Positions 1-8,923 are shown, numbered from the stretch's first letter. The stretch is DNA of 11,556 nucleotides from Patescibacteria group bacterium UBA7396 (GCA_002470645.1 DKNE01000011.1:1-11556); one strand, 5' to 3'. Numbers and translations: made by a program. The notes: generated from the letters alone by a model not told the origin.

Positions 1-31
1 AGTTTTTGGGGGTATTGACAAACCAATATTA

Positions 32-50
32 AATTTCTACTTTTGTAGAT
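32..50 (+). CRISPR. Cas12a-type crRNA handle (last or solitary repeat)
   Basis: AATTTCTACTTTTGTAGAT matches the conserved 3' part of Cas12a direct repeats: stem TCTAC/GTAGA closed by loop TTTT. The 17-nt core TTTCTACTTTTGTAGAT recurs exactly at 8960-8976 beside the Cas12a-like gene. The guide would be 51 to about 73. No second copy lies within the next 200 bp, so this is either the last repeat of an array that starts before the window or a solitary guide unit. TTGACA at 15-20 is too close to act as its -35 box, so a promoter, if present, lies upstream. The handle call is firm; array versus single unit cannot be decided here. Confidence 0.8.
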
Positions 51-61
51 AAAGATTTCTT

Positions 62-107
62 TGAGATAACGTTATTATTAAATAACTTATAATAAATTCT
101 CATTTTT
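62..107 (+). terminator. Possible hairpin terminator after the first guide
   Basis: TGAGA (62-66) can pair with TCTCA (98-102), enclosing a second stem TTATTAT (72-78) with ATAATAA (89-95); TTTTTAT follows. It would end a short RNA starting at or before the handle at 32-50. The stems are AT-rich and the outer one overlaps the expected guide, so this is tentative. Confidence 0.35.
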
Positions 108-260
108 ATAATTAAACATTGAAAAATAAAATTTTTTAATAATATATGTTGTACCTTTCAATATTTATAGAAGTTAAGACTTAAATTTGTTAAAAAACTA
201 AGCTTAATTTTTATAAATTCAAAATAAAATAACTTAAAATATATTTAAAAATAGAAAATT
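108..260. other. Intergenic AT-rich region
   Basis: No ORF or RNA gene is seen between the first guide unit and the gene at 261. It must hold the promoter of that gene. TTGTTA (187-192) with TATAAA (212-217) is one weak candidate, at a 19-bp spacing. No Shine-Dalgarno sequence is visible before 261. Confidence 0.3.
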
Positions 261-959
261 ATGGTTCATAAAATTTGAATACCTAAAAATACTTCTGAAA
301 GTGATTTAATAGATATGTGAGACTTTATCTGACTTAAATATTCTAATAATATGTCAATAAATGTCATATTGCAACAATTATGAGTTTCTTATTATGACGA
401 AAATATTATCAGGGCATTACTAAAAATAAATAATTTAATGATGATAAACGATAATTTAGTTACAAATCAAAATGGACTTATAAAAAATTGAACTTTATTA
501 AAAGTTCCTAAAAAATTATTAAAAACTCCTTCTAGTAATAAAGAAAAAGAGACAGTAAGAAAAGTAATTGTAAAAAAAGAAGAAGAAAAGAAAAACGTAA
601 TTGAAAATGTAAAAAAAAGAGTTCTTGAATTATTAGAGAAACCCAAAATTCTTTATTCAATTATTATGGTTTGTTGAATATTATTTTGCATAATCTCTAT
701 TGGTTGATTTAAAATATATTATGAAATCAAAACAATAGAAGCAAAAGAAAAAGACTCAAAATATAGAGATGATAAAAAAGAGGTTCTTGAGAATACTGAA
801 AAACATCAAGAAGCAAATAATCTCGTAAGTGCTTCTGAAGAAGTAAATAGAAATCAAGAAACTACAAAAAAACAACTTCCAAAAACCTTCCAAATTAAAA
901 CAAAAGAAGATATTAAAATATTAATAGACTTAATTAAAGAAGTAGAAAATCAAAAATAA
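261..959 (+). CDS. Single-span membrane protein with LysM-like segment
   Basis: The 232-aa frame is open only if UGA is read as Gly. Residues 32-83 resemble a divergent LysM fold: a helix with LGVSYYDENIIRALLKINNL, then a final strand NGLIKNGTLLKVP. A Lys/Glu-rich linker (about 88-128) leads to one transmembrane segment (130-150, ILYSIIMVCGILFCIISIGG), followed by a charged, probably coiled-coil tail. There is no N-terminal signal peptide, so the LysM-like part may sit on either side of the membrane. The ATG at 261 is the first in frame before a plausible protein. A symmetric terminator follows 21 bp after the stop. I do not recognise a specific family; LysM is a resemblance, not a firm assignment. 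A cell-envelope role is inferred. Confidence 0.75.
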
Positions 960-980
960 CTTCAATCTCAATTTAAATTG

Positions 981-1008
981 AAAAAAACAGATAATAATCT
1001 GTTTTTTT
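981..1008. terminator. Bidirectional intrinsic terminator
   Basis: A12-bp perfect stem, AAAAAAACAGAT (981-992) with ATCTGTTTTTTT (997-1008), has a 4-nt loop. A-run and T-run arms make it work on both strands. It serves the plus gene ending at 959 and the minus gene whose UAA (1009-1007) lies in the stem. The layout is typical of convergent genes. Confidence 0.9.
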
Positions 1009-1675
1009 ATTTCCCTAAAATTTTCTTTACTTTATTTTTATAAAATCTTCTTTTTCCAACAATATCACTTGTAAGTAACTCTATTTTTTTATGTGATTTT
1101 TCAATATCTTGAAAAAGAAATTGCGTATGAATAGGTATTATTTCACCAGTTCCTTCTTGCTCTTCTAAAATATAAAATATATTTTGAGATAATCGAGACA
1201 TATTATGTTTAAGCTTCCCAGAAATATCTTGTATGTTTTTTACTATTGGAATTTTTAAAATTCCTTGTGATTGTCAAGTAAGTTCTACTTTTGTATCTTC
1301 TATTTTTGCTATAAAGCCCCATTCTATTAATTTTTTTGCCATAATTGGCTTTCTAATTACTGATGTTTCAGAAAGAGGAATTTCTAATTCTTCACTTATT
1401 TGAAATAAAAGAGACATTAAATAATCCGACATCAAAGAACCTCTGAAATGAGGTGCTACGTACATTCAAGAAAATTTTAACATATTATCATGAATACAAA
1501 ATGAAACATACGATGGGGTAAATTCATCAATTTTATGAGGGTCTGAAGATATAGTCTGAGTTCATTCTAAAGCATATATTCTAAATCTCTCATCTCAAAA
1601 TTTTTCTATAGTCACTCGAATAGATGTTTCATCAAATTGGAGTCTTCATATTTTATTTTCTGATATTTTGTTCAT
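1007..1675 (-). CDS. GNAT-like N-acetyltransferase domain protein
   Basis: With UGA as Gly this is a continuous 222-aa protein from ATG at 1675 to UAA at 1007. Residues 55-121 follow the GNAT core: strand YVSFCIHDNMLKFSGMYVAP, then HFRGSLMSDYLMSLLFQISEE in the place of the acetyl-CoA-binding R/Q-x-x-G-x-G/A loop and helix, and a final KKLIEWGFI motif typical of the last GNAT helix and strand. The acetyl-CoA loop is altered (FRGSLM), so activity is uncertain. The C-terminal 80 residues are charged, basic and unassigned. It lies 75 bp downstream of the large minus-strand gene, either as an operon member or from its own weak promoter (TTGACA at 1746-1741, no good -10). The substrate is unknown. 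Confidence 0.75.
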
Positions 1676-1750
1676 ACTACAATAATTTTTTATATCTAAA
1701 AAATATTAATGGGGATGTATCCTAAGAAAATCAAAGAAAATGTCAAATCT

Positions 1751-4564
1751 TTATCAAACAAATTTATTATCTAAGATACGCATCATCTGACCTCTATAAT
1801 CAGATGTAAAAAGTTTTTCAGCAAGTTGGCTCTCTAAAAATTTTTTAATAGCTCATGTTTTAGATACACTCAATTCTCATTGCACTATATGAGATATAAA
1901 ACGTGCCATATCTGCAATATCAATTTTTTGTGAAACAAAAATACTTTTGAGTGAACTATTTGATAAAAGAGCCGTATCAAAAGAAATTTTTGATTGATCT
2001 AATTTTTTGAAAAAATCTGAAATTTGAGTTTCATTCCCATAAGAAACAAAAGAAATAAACAATTGATTAATATCTTTTCATTCCTTACTAAAATATACAA
2101 TATCATCGGGTGTAATCGTATATGGTTTTTCTAATTTTGTTTTTAAAACTCCTTCATCAAATATCTTTCTTCCCGCATCAAAAAGTTCTTTGCTCGGAAG
2201 AGGAATATCATGAGCATCTAAAACTTCACAAAATTTCTCATAATGCGCAAATGATGTTCCCTTTTGCTTCATCATAGTGTAAATATCTTCTGCTGAAATA
2301 TTTTTTCATGCAAGTTGTTCAAAAATATCTCATGAATTTGATAATTTATTTACTATTTGCGCTTCTATTTTTGTAAGATAATCAGAAGTAAAAAGTCATT
2401 TCCCATTTTCTGTTTTTAAAAATGCTTCAATTATTTTTAAGCTTTCTTGAGAAACTTTTCCATCAACTGCTGAAATAATATATTTTGCCAAATGATTTTT
2501 CTCAATCATATTTGATGAAAGTATTTTTGATACTAATTCCTGAGAAAACATTGAAGTTGGAAATCCTGAATATGATTGAAACATATTTTCAAAAAAGAGT
2601 GAAATTTGTTTTTTATCTCATTTTTGAATAAATTCAGATAGAAAATTATCAATATTTTTTCATAATTGTATGATACTTTTAATGTCTTGTGAAGTAATTT
2701 TTGTTGGATTTTGCATAAGTTCTTGAATACGCAGTTCTCCCCTTGCATGAAGAGCCATATCAAATAATTCCTGTTTTGGAGCTTTTATATCAAATAAATC
2801 TAAATATTCCTGAAGTGCTTTATATTGCAAAAATTCTTTTGGATTTTCATTTATTACTGCGATTAGTTGTTCTAAACGTAACTCTTGTCCAGCAAAATTA
2901 TCTAAATAATCTGGTAAATCAGAGAGTCAAATTTTTGCTTCTATAGATTTTATTTCACTCAAAAATTCAGTTGAGATTTTAAATTCTCCTGTAATTCATT
3001 TTTCCATTAAAATTCTTACTTGTGCTGGAGAAATATCAGCTTGTCTCAATACTCTTGTCATTTTTAATAAATCCTCTGGAGTATTTTTATAAATTCATTT
3101 ACTTGTATATAAATGCACATCAGTAACAACTTGCAATTGATGTGCATCAAGATCTGGTAAACCTGCTTCTCTCAGAATTTTATTTGGAAGACCATTTTCT
3201 CATCTACGATACCAATCAGAATTCAAAATAACCTCTTGTGAGTAGTTTGGTCATGATGATGATTGAGAGAATTTTGGCGCTGTTTCTTGATTGTGAAGTA
3301 TAGCATTTCCTAATCAAGAATAAGCTCATGCCAAATGTCAAATTCATGCTCATGCAACTAAATCATCTATTTTTCACATAGTATGAGAAACCTTTCATGC
3401 GCTACGAGAAACTGCTTTCATACTGTTTCTCATCATTTTTGGAACTGTTGAGAGACCATTTCTTGCTTGAGAAACAGCCATTTTTCTTCATAAATTAAGT
3501 CCTAATCTTGCGGCTCATGCTCATCAAGCTAATAATCAGAAAATACTTACCAAAAGAGTTGCTATATCTCATTGTTTTCCACTTTTCAGCATATCTCCAA
3601 GTTGCTGAAGCATTTGCAATCATTTTTCTCAAAAAAGTTCTAAAAGCATCAAAGAAGGGTTTTGATTCACTAATTCTTCCCTTTTTATTTCTGCCTGTGT
3701 TTTTAAAAGAGGATCATTTGAAAATGCGTCCATTCTATATCATCAATATCTTTTTAAAAGAATCAATCCAGATGGGATATTTCATAAAAATTTTAAAATT
3801 TCTTCAATCCCCGTTCATAACTCATTTGCCAGTAAAATTCATAATTCTTTTCTACTATTTCCATCAAATACATTCATTTTTCTTAGTTTCATCTGATGAA
3901 GATCATGCTCAGAAATATTTCCTTGTGATTGTATAAAACTTTCAGAAAGTGATTTATCTCAAAAATATTGTGCTAAATTTACTTTATCCGCAAGATATTT
4001 ATCGAGGTTTGAGAATCCATTTTTTGATGATGATTCATCATGAATTTTTTTAAACTCATTTATTCAACCAAGAACAATAATTTGTCATATCTTTTTTCAA
4101 AGTTTTGATGCAAAATTATTTGCTTCTGTGGCATCGATATAATTATTTTTATCAACATCAAATTTTTTTATGTTATTTTCTCATAAAGATGTTCATAAAT
4201 CATTATTCAGAGATGAAAAAATAAACTCTCTTACTTCATTTTGTAATCAAGCTTTTTGAGTATCATATTGATGCTGAATTTGAGCAATTTTTAAAATATG
4301 TTGAAAAATATACTCCTTTTTTTCTGGAGAAGTTTCTCAGTTTTGAAAAACATTTATAAGTTGTGAAAAATCATCCAGTACTTGTTCTTGACTAGTTTCT
4401 TGAGAGTTTTTTATTGATGCTTTTTCTGGTAAATGTAATTGTTCCAAAGGATATTTATTAGAAATTAATACTCAAGAATAATATCATATTTCATAAAAAA
4501 AAGCTAAAAAATAGATAATTTTATATAAAAAAAGTTGTTTTTTTGATTTTTTAAAATTTTTAAT
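1751..4564 (-). CDS. Large membrane-anchored protein with EF-hand loop
   Basis: About 937 aa, continuous on the minus strand with UGA as Gly. No family recognised. Visible parts, numbered from the proposed start: a Lys-rich N-terminus and hydrophobic anchor (11-35, LFLYKIIYFLAFFYEIGYYS); a canonical calcium-binding EF-hand loop DVDKNNYIDATE (136-147); a Gly/Ala-rich hydrophobic segment (about 335-355, ATLLVSIFGLLAGGAGAARL); and a long helical C-terminal half. Two related C-terminal units carry LFTSDY (Phe at 725 and 919), each preceded by a helix and a Gly-containing turn. No ATG exists in frame near the N-terminus: the frame opens after UAA at 4588, and the best start is AUU at 4564, giving a normal-looking M-KNFKKSKKQ N-terminus. 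TTG at 4447 would delete the anchor. Probably exported or membrane-bound; function unknown. Confidence 0.75.
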
Positions 4565-4598
4565 AGTATAATACTGATTAATTTTTTATATAATTTTT
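4565..4598. promoter_or_regulatory. Divergent start region with -10 boxes
   Basis: Only 34 bp separate the proposed AUU start of the minus gene from the ATG of csaA. On the plus strand TATAAT (4589-4594) sits 4 nt before the csaA ATG. On the minus strand TATTAT (4573-4568) sits 3 nt before the AUU. Both fit leaderless transcripts. No clear -35 boxes or Shine-Dalgarno sequences are seen. Confidence 0.55.
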
Positions 4599-4937
4599 AT
4601 GAAAGAAATAACTTTTCAAGAATTTTTAGAAGTAGAACTTCGTATTGGTACAATTATAAAAGTACAAGATTTTCCTGAAGCGAAAAAACCTTCCTATAAA
4701 CTAGAAGTCGATTTTTGAGAAGAAATATGAATCAAAAAATCTTCTTCACAGTTAAAAACTATGTATACAAAAGAAGAACTTTTATGAAAACAAGTACTTT
4801 GAGTAATAAATTTTCCAAAAAAGCAAATCGCAAACTTTATCTCAGAGTGTTTAATTACCGGATTTGTACAAAATAATTGAGATGTAGTACTTGCTATTCC
4901 TGATAAAAAAGTACCAAACGGGATGAAACTTTTATAA
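4599..4937 (+). CDS. csaA: CsaA-type tRNA-binding-domain protein
   Basis: The 112-aa protein matches the CsaA family over its whole length: LRIGTIIKVQDFPEAKKPSY, LEVDFGEEIGIKKSSSQL, LLGKQVLGVINFPKKQIANF and a closing AIPDKKVPNGMKLL. CsaA is a dimeric cytoplasmic OB-fold protein of the tRNA-binding-domain type (as in the MetRS C-terminus and Arc1p), described as a chaperone or tRNA-binding factor. Length is normal. Four conserved or near-conserved glycines are encoded by UGA (DFG, IGI, LLG, VLG), which makes this gene the best proof of the code. A -10 box stands 4 nt upstream of the ATG, so it is probably leaderless. The exported NTR-like gene follows 62 bp later. Confidence 0.95.
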
Positions 4938-4999
4938 AAATTGTCACCTTTTTTAAAAAAATCAGTAGAAAAATATAAGTATTATTATATCTCGCTACT

Positions 5000-5569
5000 A
5001 TGATGAAAAAAACAATTTTCCAAATAATTACTCTTTTATGAAGTACTTTTTTTTATAGTACTCAAGTCTTTGGCTGTTCTTGTATGCCATCTGAATCTCC
5101 AGAAATTTCTTTAGAAAAAGCAACCTGAGTATTTATAGGAACAGTAGGAAATATAGAAAAAGTAGGAGTACTAGGGGAATTGATATGAAATATCTCATAT
5201 AAAAATGTTTATTTTAATGTTTGAGAAGAAATAAAGTGAAACTATCAATACACCACCAACATAAAAACAGCAAATGATGGTGCAGCATGTTGATATGAGT
5301 TTGAAATATGAAAACAATATATTGTCTATACCTATTGAGAAAATGATGAGCAAGAAGTTTCTCTCTGTTCAAGAACTAAAGAACTCATATACGCTCAAGA
5401 AGATATAAATGCATTTTGAGAAATTATTTCATGAAATGATTTTTGAGAAAATCATGATACACCATGAGTTATTCAAACTTCTCAAAAAAAACCTATCAAT
5501 ATTCCAATTATTATTATACTTGCGATCATATCAACCCTCTTTGTTTATCTCAGAAAAATAGGAAAATAG
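5000..5569 (+). CDS. Exported NTR/TIMP-like protein with C-terminal anchor
   Basis: The 189-aa product begins with a signal peptide (MMKKTIFQIITLLGSTFFYSTQVFG) ending just before CSCMP (Cys26, Cys28). Cleavage would leave a Cys-x-Cys N-terminus, as in TIMPs and bacterial netrin-like domains. Further family-like motifs are VFIGTVG, YFNVGEEIKGNY, NDGAACGYEFEIGKQYIVYTY (Cys97) and SLCSRTKEL (Cys123), giving four Cys that could form two disulfides. Residues 167-184 are a transmembrane helix followed by a basic end, so the domain would be tethered outside the membrane. Two ATGs (5000, 5003) make the start uncertain by one codon. In animals this fold inhibits metalloproteases; in bacteria its role is not established, and inhibition here is only a guess. 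An AT-rich hairpin terminator follows. Confidence 0.85.
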
Positions 5570-5594
5570 GCAAAAATACATACTTTTTTGTTTA

Positions 5595-5619
5595 TATATA
5601 TTTAAATATATAATTTTTC
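5595..5619 (+). terminator. AT-only hairpin terminator
   Basis: TATATATTTAAATATATA (5595-5612) is a perfect 18-bp palindrome followed by ATTTTT. It lies 25 bp after the NTR-like gene. A stem of only A-T pairs is weak, but position and T-run support termination. Confidence 0.5.
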
Positions 5620-5646
5620 TACTCGTAAAATTCAATAATTTTTTTT

Positions 5647-5668
5647 CCCTTAAATAAAGGGTTATTTT
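5647..5668 (+). terminator. Second short hairpin, possible backup terminator
   Basis: CCCTT (5647-5651) pairs with AAGGG (5657-5661) around AAATA, followed by TTATTTTT. The G-C pairs stand out in this AT-rich spacer. It would isolate the Cas12a-like gene from read-through. Confidence 0.45.
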
Positions 5669-5719
5669 TGAGTTTTTAACACAAAAATCAAAAAAATGAA
5701 AAATCACCTCAAAAAATTA

Positions 5720-5813
5720 ATATTTAGTTAATACACCTTTTTTATAATAAAAAGAAGGAGTTATTATTTTTTAAAAATAATCAATCTCTTTTAGTTATTA
5801 ACTATTTTCAAGT
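5720..5813 (+). promoter_or_regulatory. Promoter region of the Cas12a-like gene with palindromes
   Basis: TATAAT (5743-5748) is a good -10 box that would give a leader of roughly 60 nt. A second option is TATTTT (5803-5808), 5 nt before the ATG, giving a leaderless mRNA. Two symmetric elements lie between: a near-perfect inverted repeat ATTATTTTT/AAAAATAAT (5762-5780) and the perfect palindrome TAGTTA-T-TAACTA (5792-5804). The second overlaps the proximal -10 box, a good place for an operator. TTATTAACTAT (within it) recurs just before the start at 11506. GAAGGAG at 5753-5759 is Shine-Dalgarno-like but about 55 nt too far upstream to set the start. Another weak inverted repeat, TTTTTGAG/CTCAAAAA (5665-5672, 5708-5715), lies further up. 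Confidence 0.45.
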
Positions 5814-8800
5814 ATGCACCATTCATTACAAAATAATTTAAATTTTTTTGAAGTACATAAAAATATTAGATTTTTATTAGAACCTCTTTTTGATGAAAAA
5901 GATATGATAGAAAACAAAAATTGAATAAAAAATAATACTCAAATATTTCTTCAAAAATATGAATTTATTATCAAGCAACTCAATTTTATACTATTAAATT
6001 CAAGAAAAAGAACATTAAATGCAAAACTAAAAATCAAGTTTTGCTTCCTTAAAAAACATACTAAAACTCTATATTTTGAATACGGTATTGATACTTTAAA
6101 AAATAAACATAAAAACCAAATAGAAATGAATAAAAAAGAACTTGAATATTTGGTAAACATATTTGAAAATTTTTTTCATAAAAATCTTGACTATATAGAA
6201 AAATTAAAAATATTGTTACATACGCCAAATGCTCAAAATAAAGATATTCAATATTATTTTCACCAAATATTGAGAAGATGAAATTTTAATTTTATACAAG
6301 ATTTATCAGAAAGTATTAATACTGAAATTCCAAATACATATGGAAAAATTATCGAAATAAAAGAAACCCTAGAAAACTTAGAATACATAAAAAAATCTCT
6401 CCAAGATGAATTATATCAACAACAATGTTTTGGGAATACTATAGAAGTCGTAAATTTAAACTATTTTCTTGTTAATAAAAAATCAAAAAATTATACAGAA
6501 CTCATCACAAATAAAAAAAATACTCTCCAACATCATATATTTGCTTTTCCAAAATTTTTAGCAGCGACGAATAATAATGGATTAAAAGATTTTGAAACAT
6601 ATTACAATATTAACTATTCTGAATGAAAATTAGTAGAAACTTATGAGCTACTCAAAGAGTATAAAAGTAGTCAAAAAGAAGGATTTTTACAATTTATCAG
6701 TTCTGGTTATACATATAATGATTTAATACATCATAAAAATTTTTTATTTAAAAGTAGACATTTTGATACCAAAGAATTTATGCTAAGTATTTATCTGTTT
6801 GATGATATATCAATGAGAGATTTTAACATAATTCAAGATCTATCATTAAAAATTATGTTTCTTATCGATTTAGAAAATTATCCAGAAAAAATTACTTCTA
6901 GTAAAGAAAAATATAAAGAATTGTTTTGAGAAGATATTTTGACTGATAAAGCATATATAGAGGATACAAAATGAAAAATTATGAAGAAATTAGTCTCTAT
7001 AAAAAGACAAAGATGAATGTTATTTAATACAGAAAGTAGATATTGTGTTTTTAGGAAATACATCAATTTTTGTGCTGAATATAAAAAAATTACCTTAGAA
7101 ATTGGAAAAATAAAATCTCATATTAAAGCCTTAAAAACCGAGCAAAAGCAAATTGATAAAACCAATAGTTGGGGACTTATTTTAGAAAAAAATTCACAAA
7201 AATTTTTACTTACAATCCCCAGAGAACAACAAAATGTTCCATATTTTGATAAAAGCAATAATATACTTCAAGCAAGACATTTTATCAAATCTCTTTCATA
7301 TCAAAATGATGATTCTACGCTTTTTTATTTTGAAGCGCTGAATTTACAAATACTCGATACACTTTGTTTTTCAAAAGAAAATACAAATTTTAGAAATAAA
7401 ATTGCAAAAGAACTCTATGGTATAAATTCTCATTTTGTCGAAAAAAAAGAATTCACAAAACTAAATAAAACTATTGAAGTTTATAATATCAAAATGAAAT
7501 ATGAACTTCCTAAAAATATTTATGGCGAAACTTCAAAAAGTACTCTCCTCCAGTTTTATCAATCAATTATTAAACTCAATTCTTTGAAAGAACACCTCAT
7601 TATCGAAAATCCTATTGAATTTGAAAATTTTACCAAAAAAGATTTTACTTCATTAGATGAGTTTGAAAAAAAATTAAAAGAAATTTGTTATGTAAAAAAG
7701 ATTTTTAATATTTCTGAAGATAATTTAGATTTTTTAATAAAAAAATTTGATTGACGTCTGTATAAAATTACAAGTTATGACTTAGAAAAAAACCTTAAAA
7801 GAGAAAATATAAAACCACATACAAAAATTTGGTTAGATTTTTGGAATGAAAAAAATCAAATCAACAAATATCCTATTCGTATCAAACCAGAATTAAAAAT
7901 TAGTTTTATCAAAAAAGATGATTCTTTGAGTGAAAAAAATTCAGATATAAAAAGAAATAGAAAACTAGAAAATAGATTTTTACTTACCACAAATATCACA
8001 GAACATGCTTGTAAACATCATTGAATTATAAGCGAAAATACTACCAAACAAATAATAGATTTTTATGAAAATTTTAATCAAATATTTGAAAAACATCCTT
8101 CTACAGAAATATTATGATATAATTACTTTATAGATGTTTATGAAAATAATTCAATACATCTCTCCATATATGAAAATCAAAATACTACCTATATTCCTAT
8201 TGAGAGTTATGAATTAAAAGAAGATTTTTTTTCAATGACCAATGAAAAATGAACAAAAATTTATAAAAATATTTCCTACTTTCAATATGATGAACATCAA
8301 AATTTATATTCCAAACAAGAAAACCAATATATTGATTTGCAAACAGCCAAACTGATAAATGGGAAAATATATTCAAACTGAGATATTTCTACATATTTAA
8401 ATCTTAAAATGATATCAGCAAAAAATAAAATATCTCATTTTTCTCATGAATATTCTCATATTAAAATTTCTCAGGAAAATCCTGAAAACATAGTATTATA
8501 CTGATGAGATAAACAAGAAGTAGTTATCTATAATTTTGATAAAAAATATGACTCCATACTTTCTCAATCTTGTATTATACACGAATTAGAAGATTTCTTG
8601 GAAAGAAAAAATATTGAGTGATATTTTTCTGAAGATATATCAATACAAAGTATAAATAATCTAAAAAATGCTCTTTGTTGAAATATGGTATGAGTTATAT
8701 TTTTTCTCCAAAAAAATTATCCTTGAAAAATTATTATCAGAAATTTTACGCATAAAAACTACTCTCGTTCGCTCTATAGTTTAGGAAAAAATTTTGAAGA

Positions 8801-8918
8801 AAAAATATTACAAAAACTTTCATCACTCAGTCTTATTCCTTCAAATTACAAACATATATTTACATTGAAAGAAAATAATACCTTAAATAAACTATGAATC
8901 ATAGAGTTTGTAAATTAA
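5814..8918 (+). CDS. cas12a: Cas12a-like effector, apparently nuclease-dead
   Basis: 1034 aa, against about 1200-1300 for Cas12a. Collinear landmarks: N-terminus LNFFEVHKNIRFLLEP (9-24; Cas12a NLYQVSKTLRFELIP); helical REC region; WED strands TNSWGLILEKNSQKFLLTIP (451-470); GRLYKITSYDL (647-657); KPHTKIWLDFWNEKN (667-681; Cas12a KPNLHTLYWKALF); RKLENRFLLTTNIT (716-729; RFTEDKFFFHVPIT); bridge-like LERKNIEGYF; INNLKN; RuvC-II strand KIIIRNFTH (972-980; Cas12a VVLENLNFG). Arg976 replaces the catalytic Glu. The RuvC-I Asp is absent (YGGD, 896-899) or displaced (FID, Asp774). The protein ends at LGIIEFVN, aligned with Cas12a SGFLFYVP, so Nuc and RuvC-III are missing. The processing-loop His is not seen. 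No frameshift or remnant follows the UAA. It should bind guide RNA and DNA without cutting. Own guide unit follows directly. Confidence 0.85.
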
Positions 8919-8923
8919 AAAAA

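Noticed and set aside
15..20. TTGACA as -35 box for the first guide
   Set aside because: A -10 box at normal spacing would fall inside the handle, so the transcript would lack it.
1283..1297. TTCTACTTTTGTATC resembles the crRNA handle
   Set aside because: The right arm of the stem is broken (GTATC, not GTAGA), and it is coding sequence for EDTKVEL in the GNAT-like gene.
3508..3936. 142-aa plus-strand ORF
   Set aside because: It is antisense to the well-supported large minus-strand gene and exists because UGA there is sense.
7017..7754. Stand-alone 245-aa ORF
   Set aside because: It is an internal part of the Cas12a-like gene bounded by UGA glycine codons.
8752..8760. ATAAAAACT identical to bases 2-10 of the second guide, as a possible self-target inside the effector gene
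   Set aside because: The match ends after 9 nt, and 9-nt A-rich matches are expected by chance in this composition.
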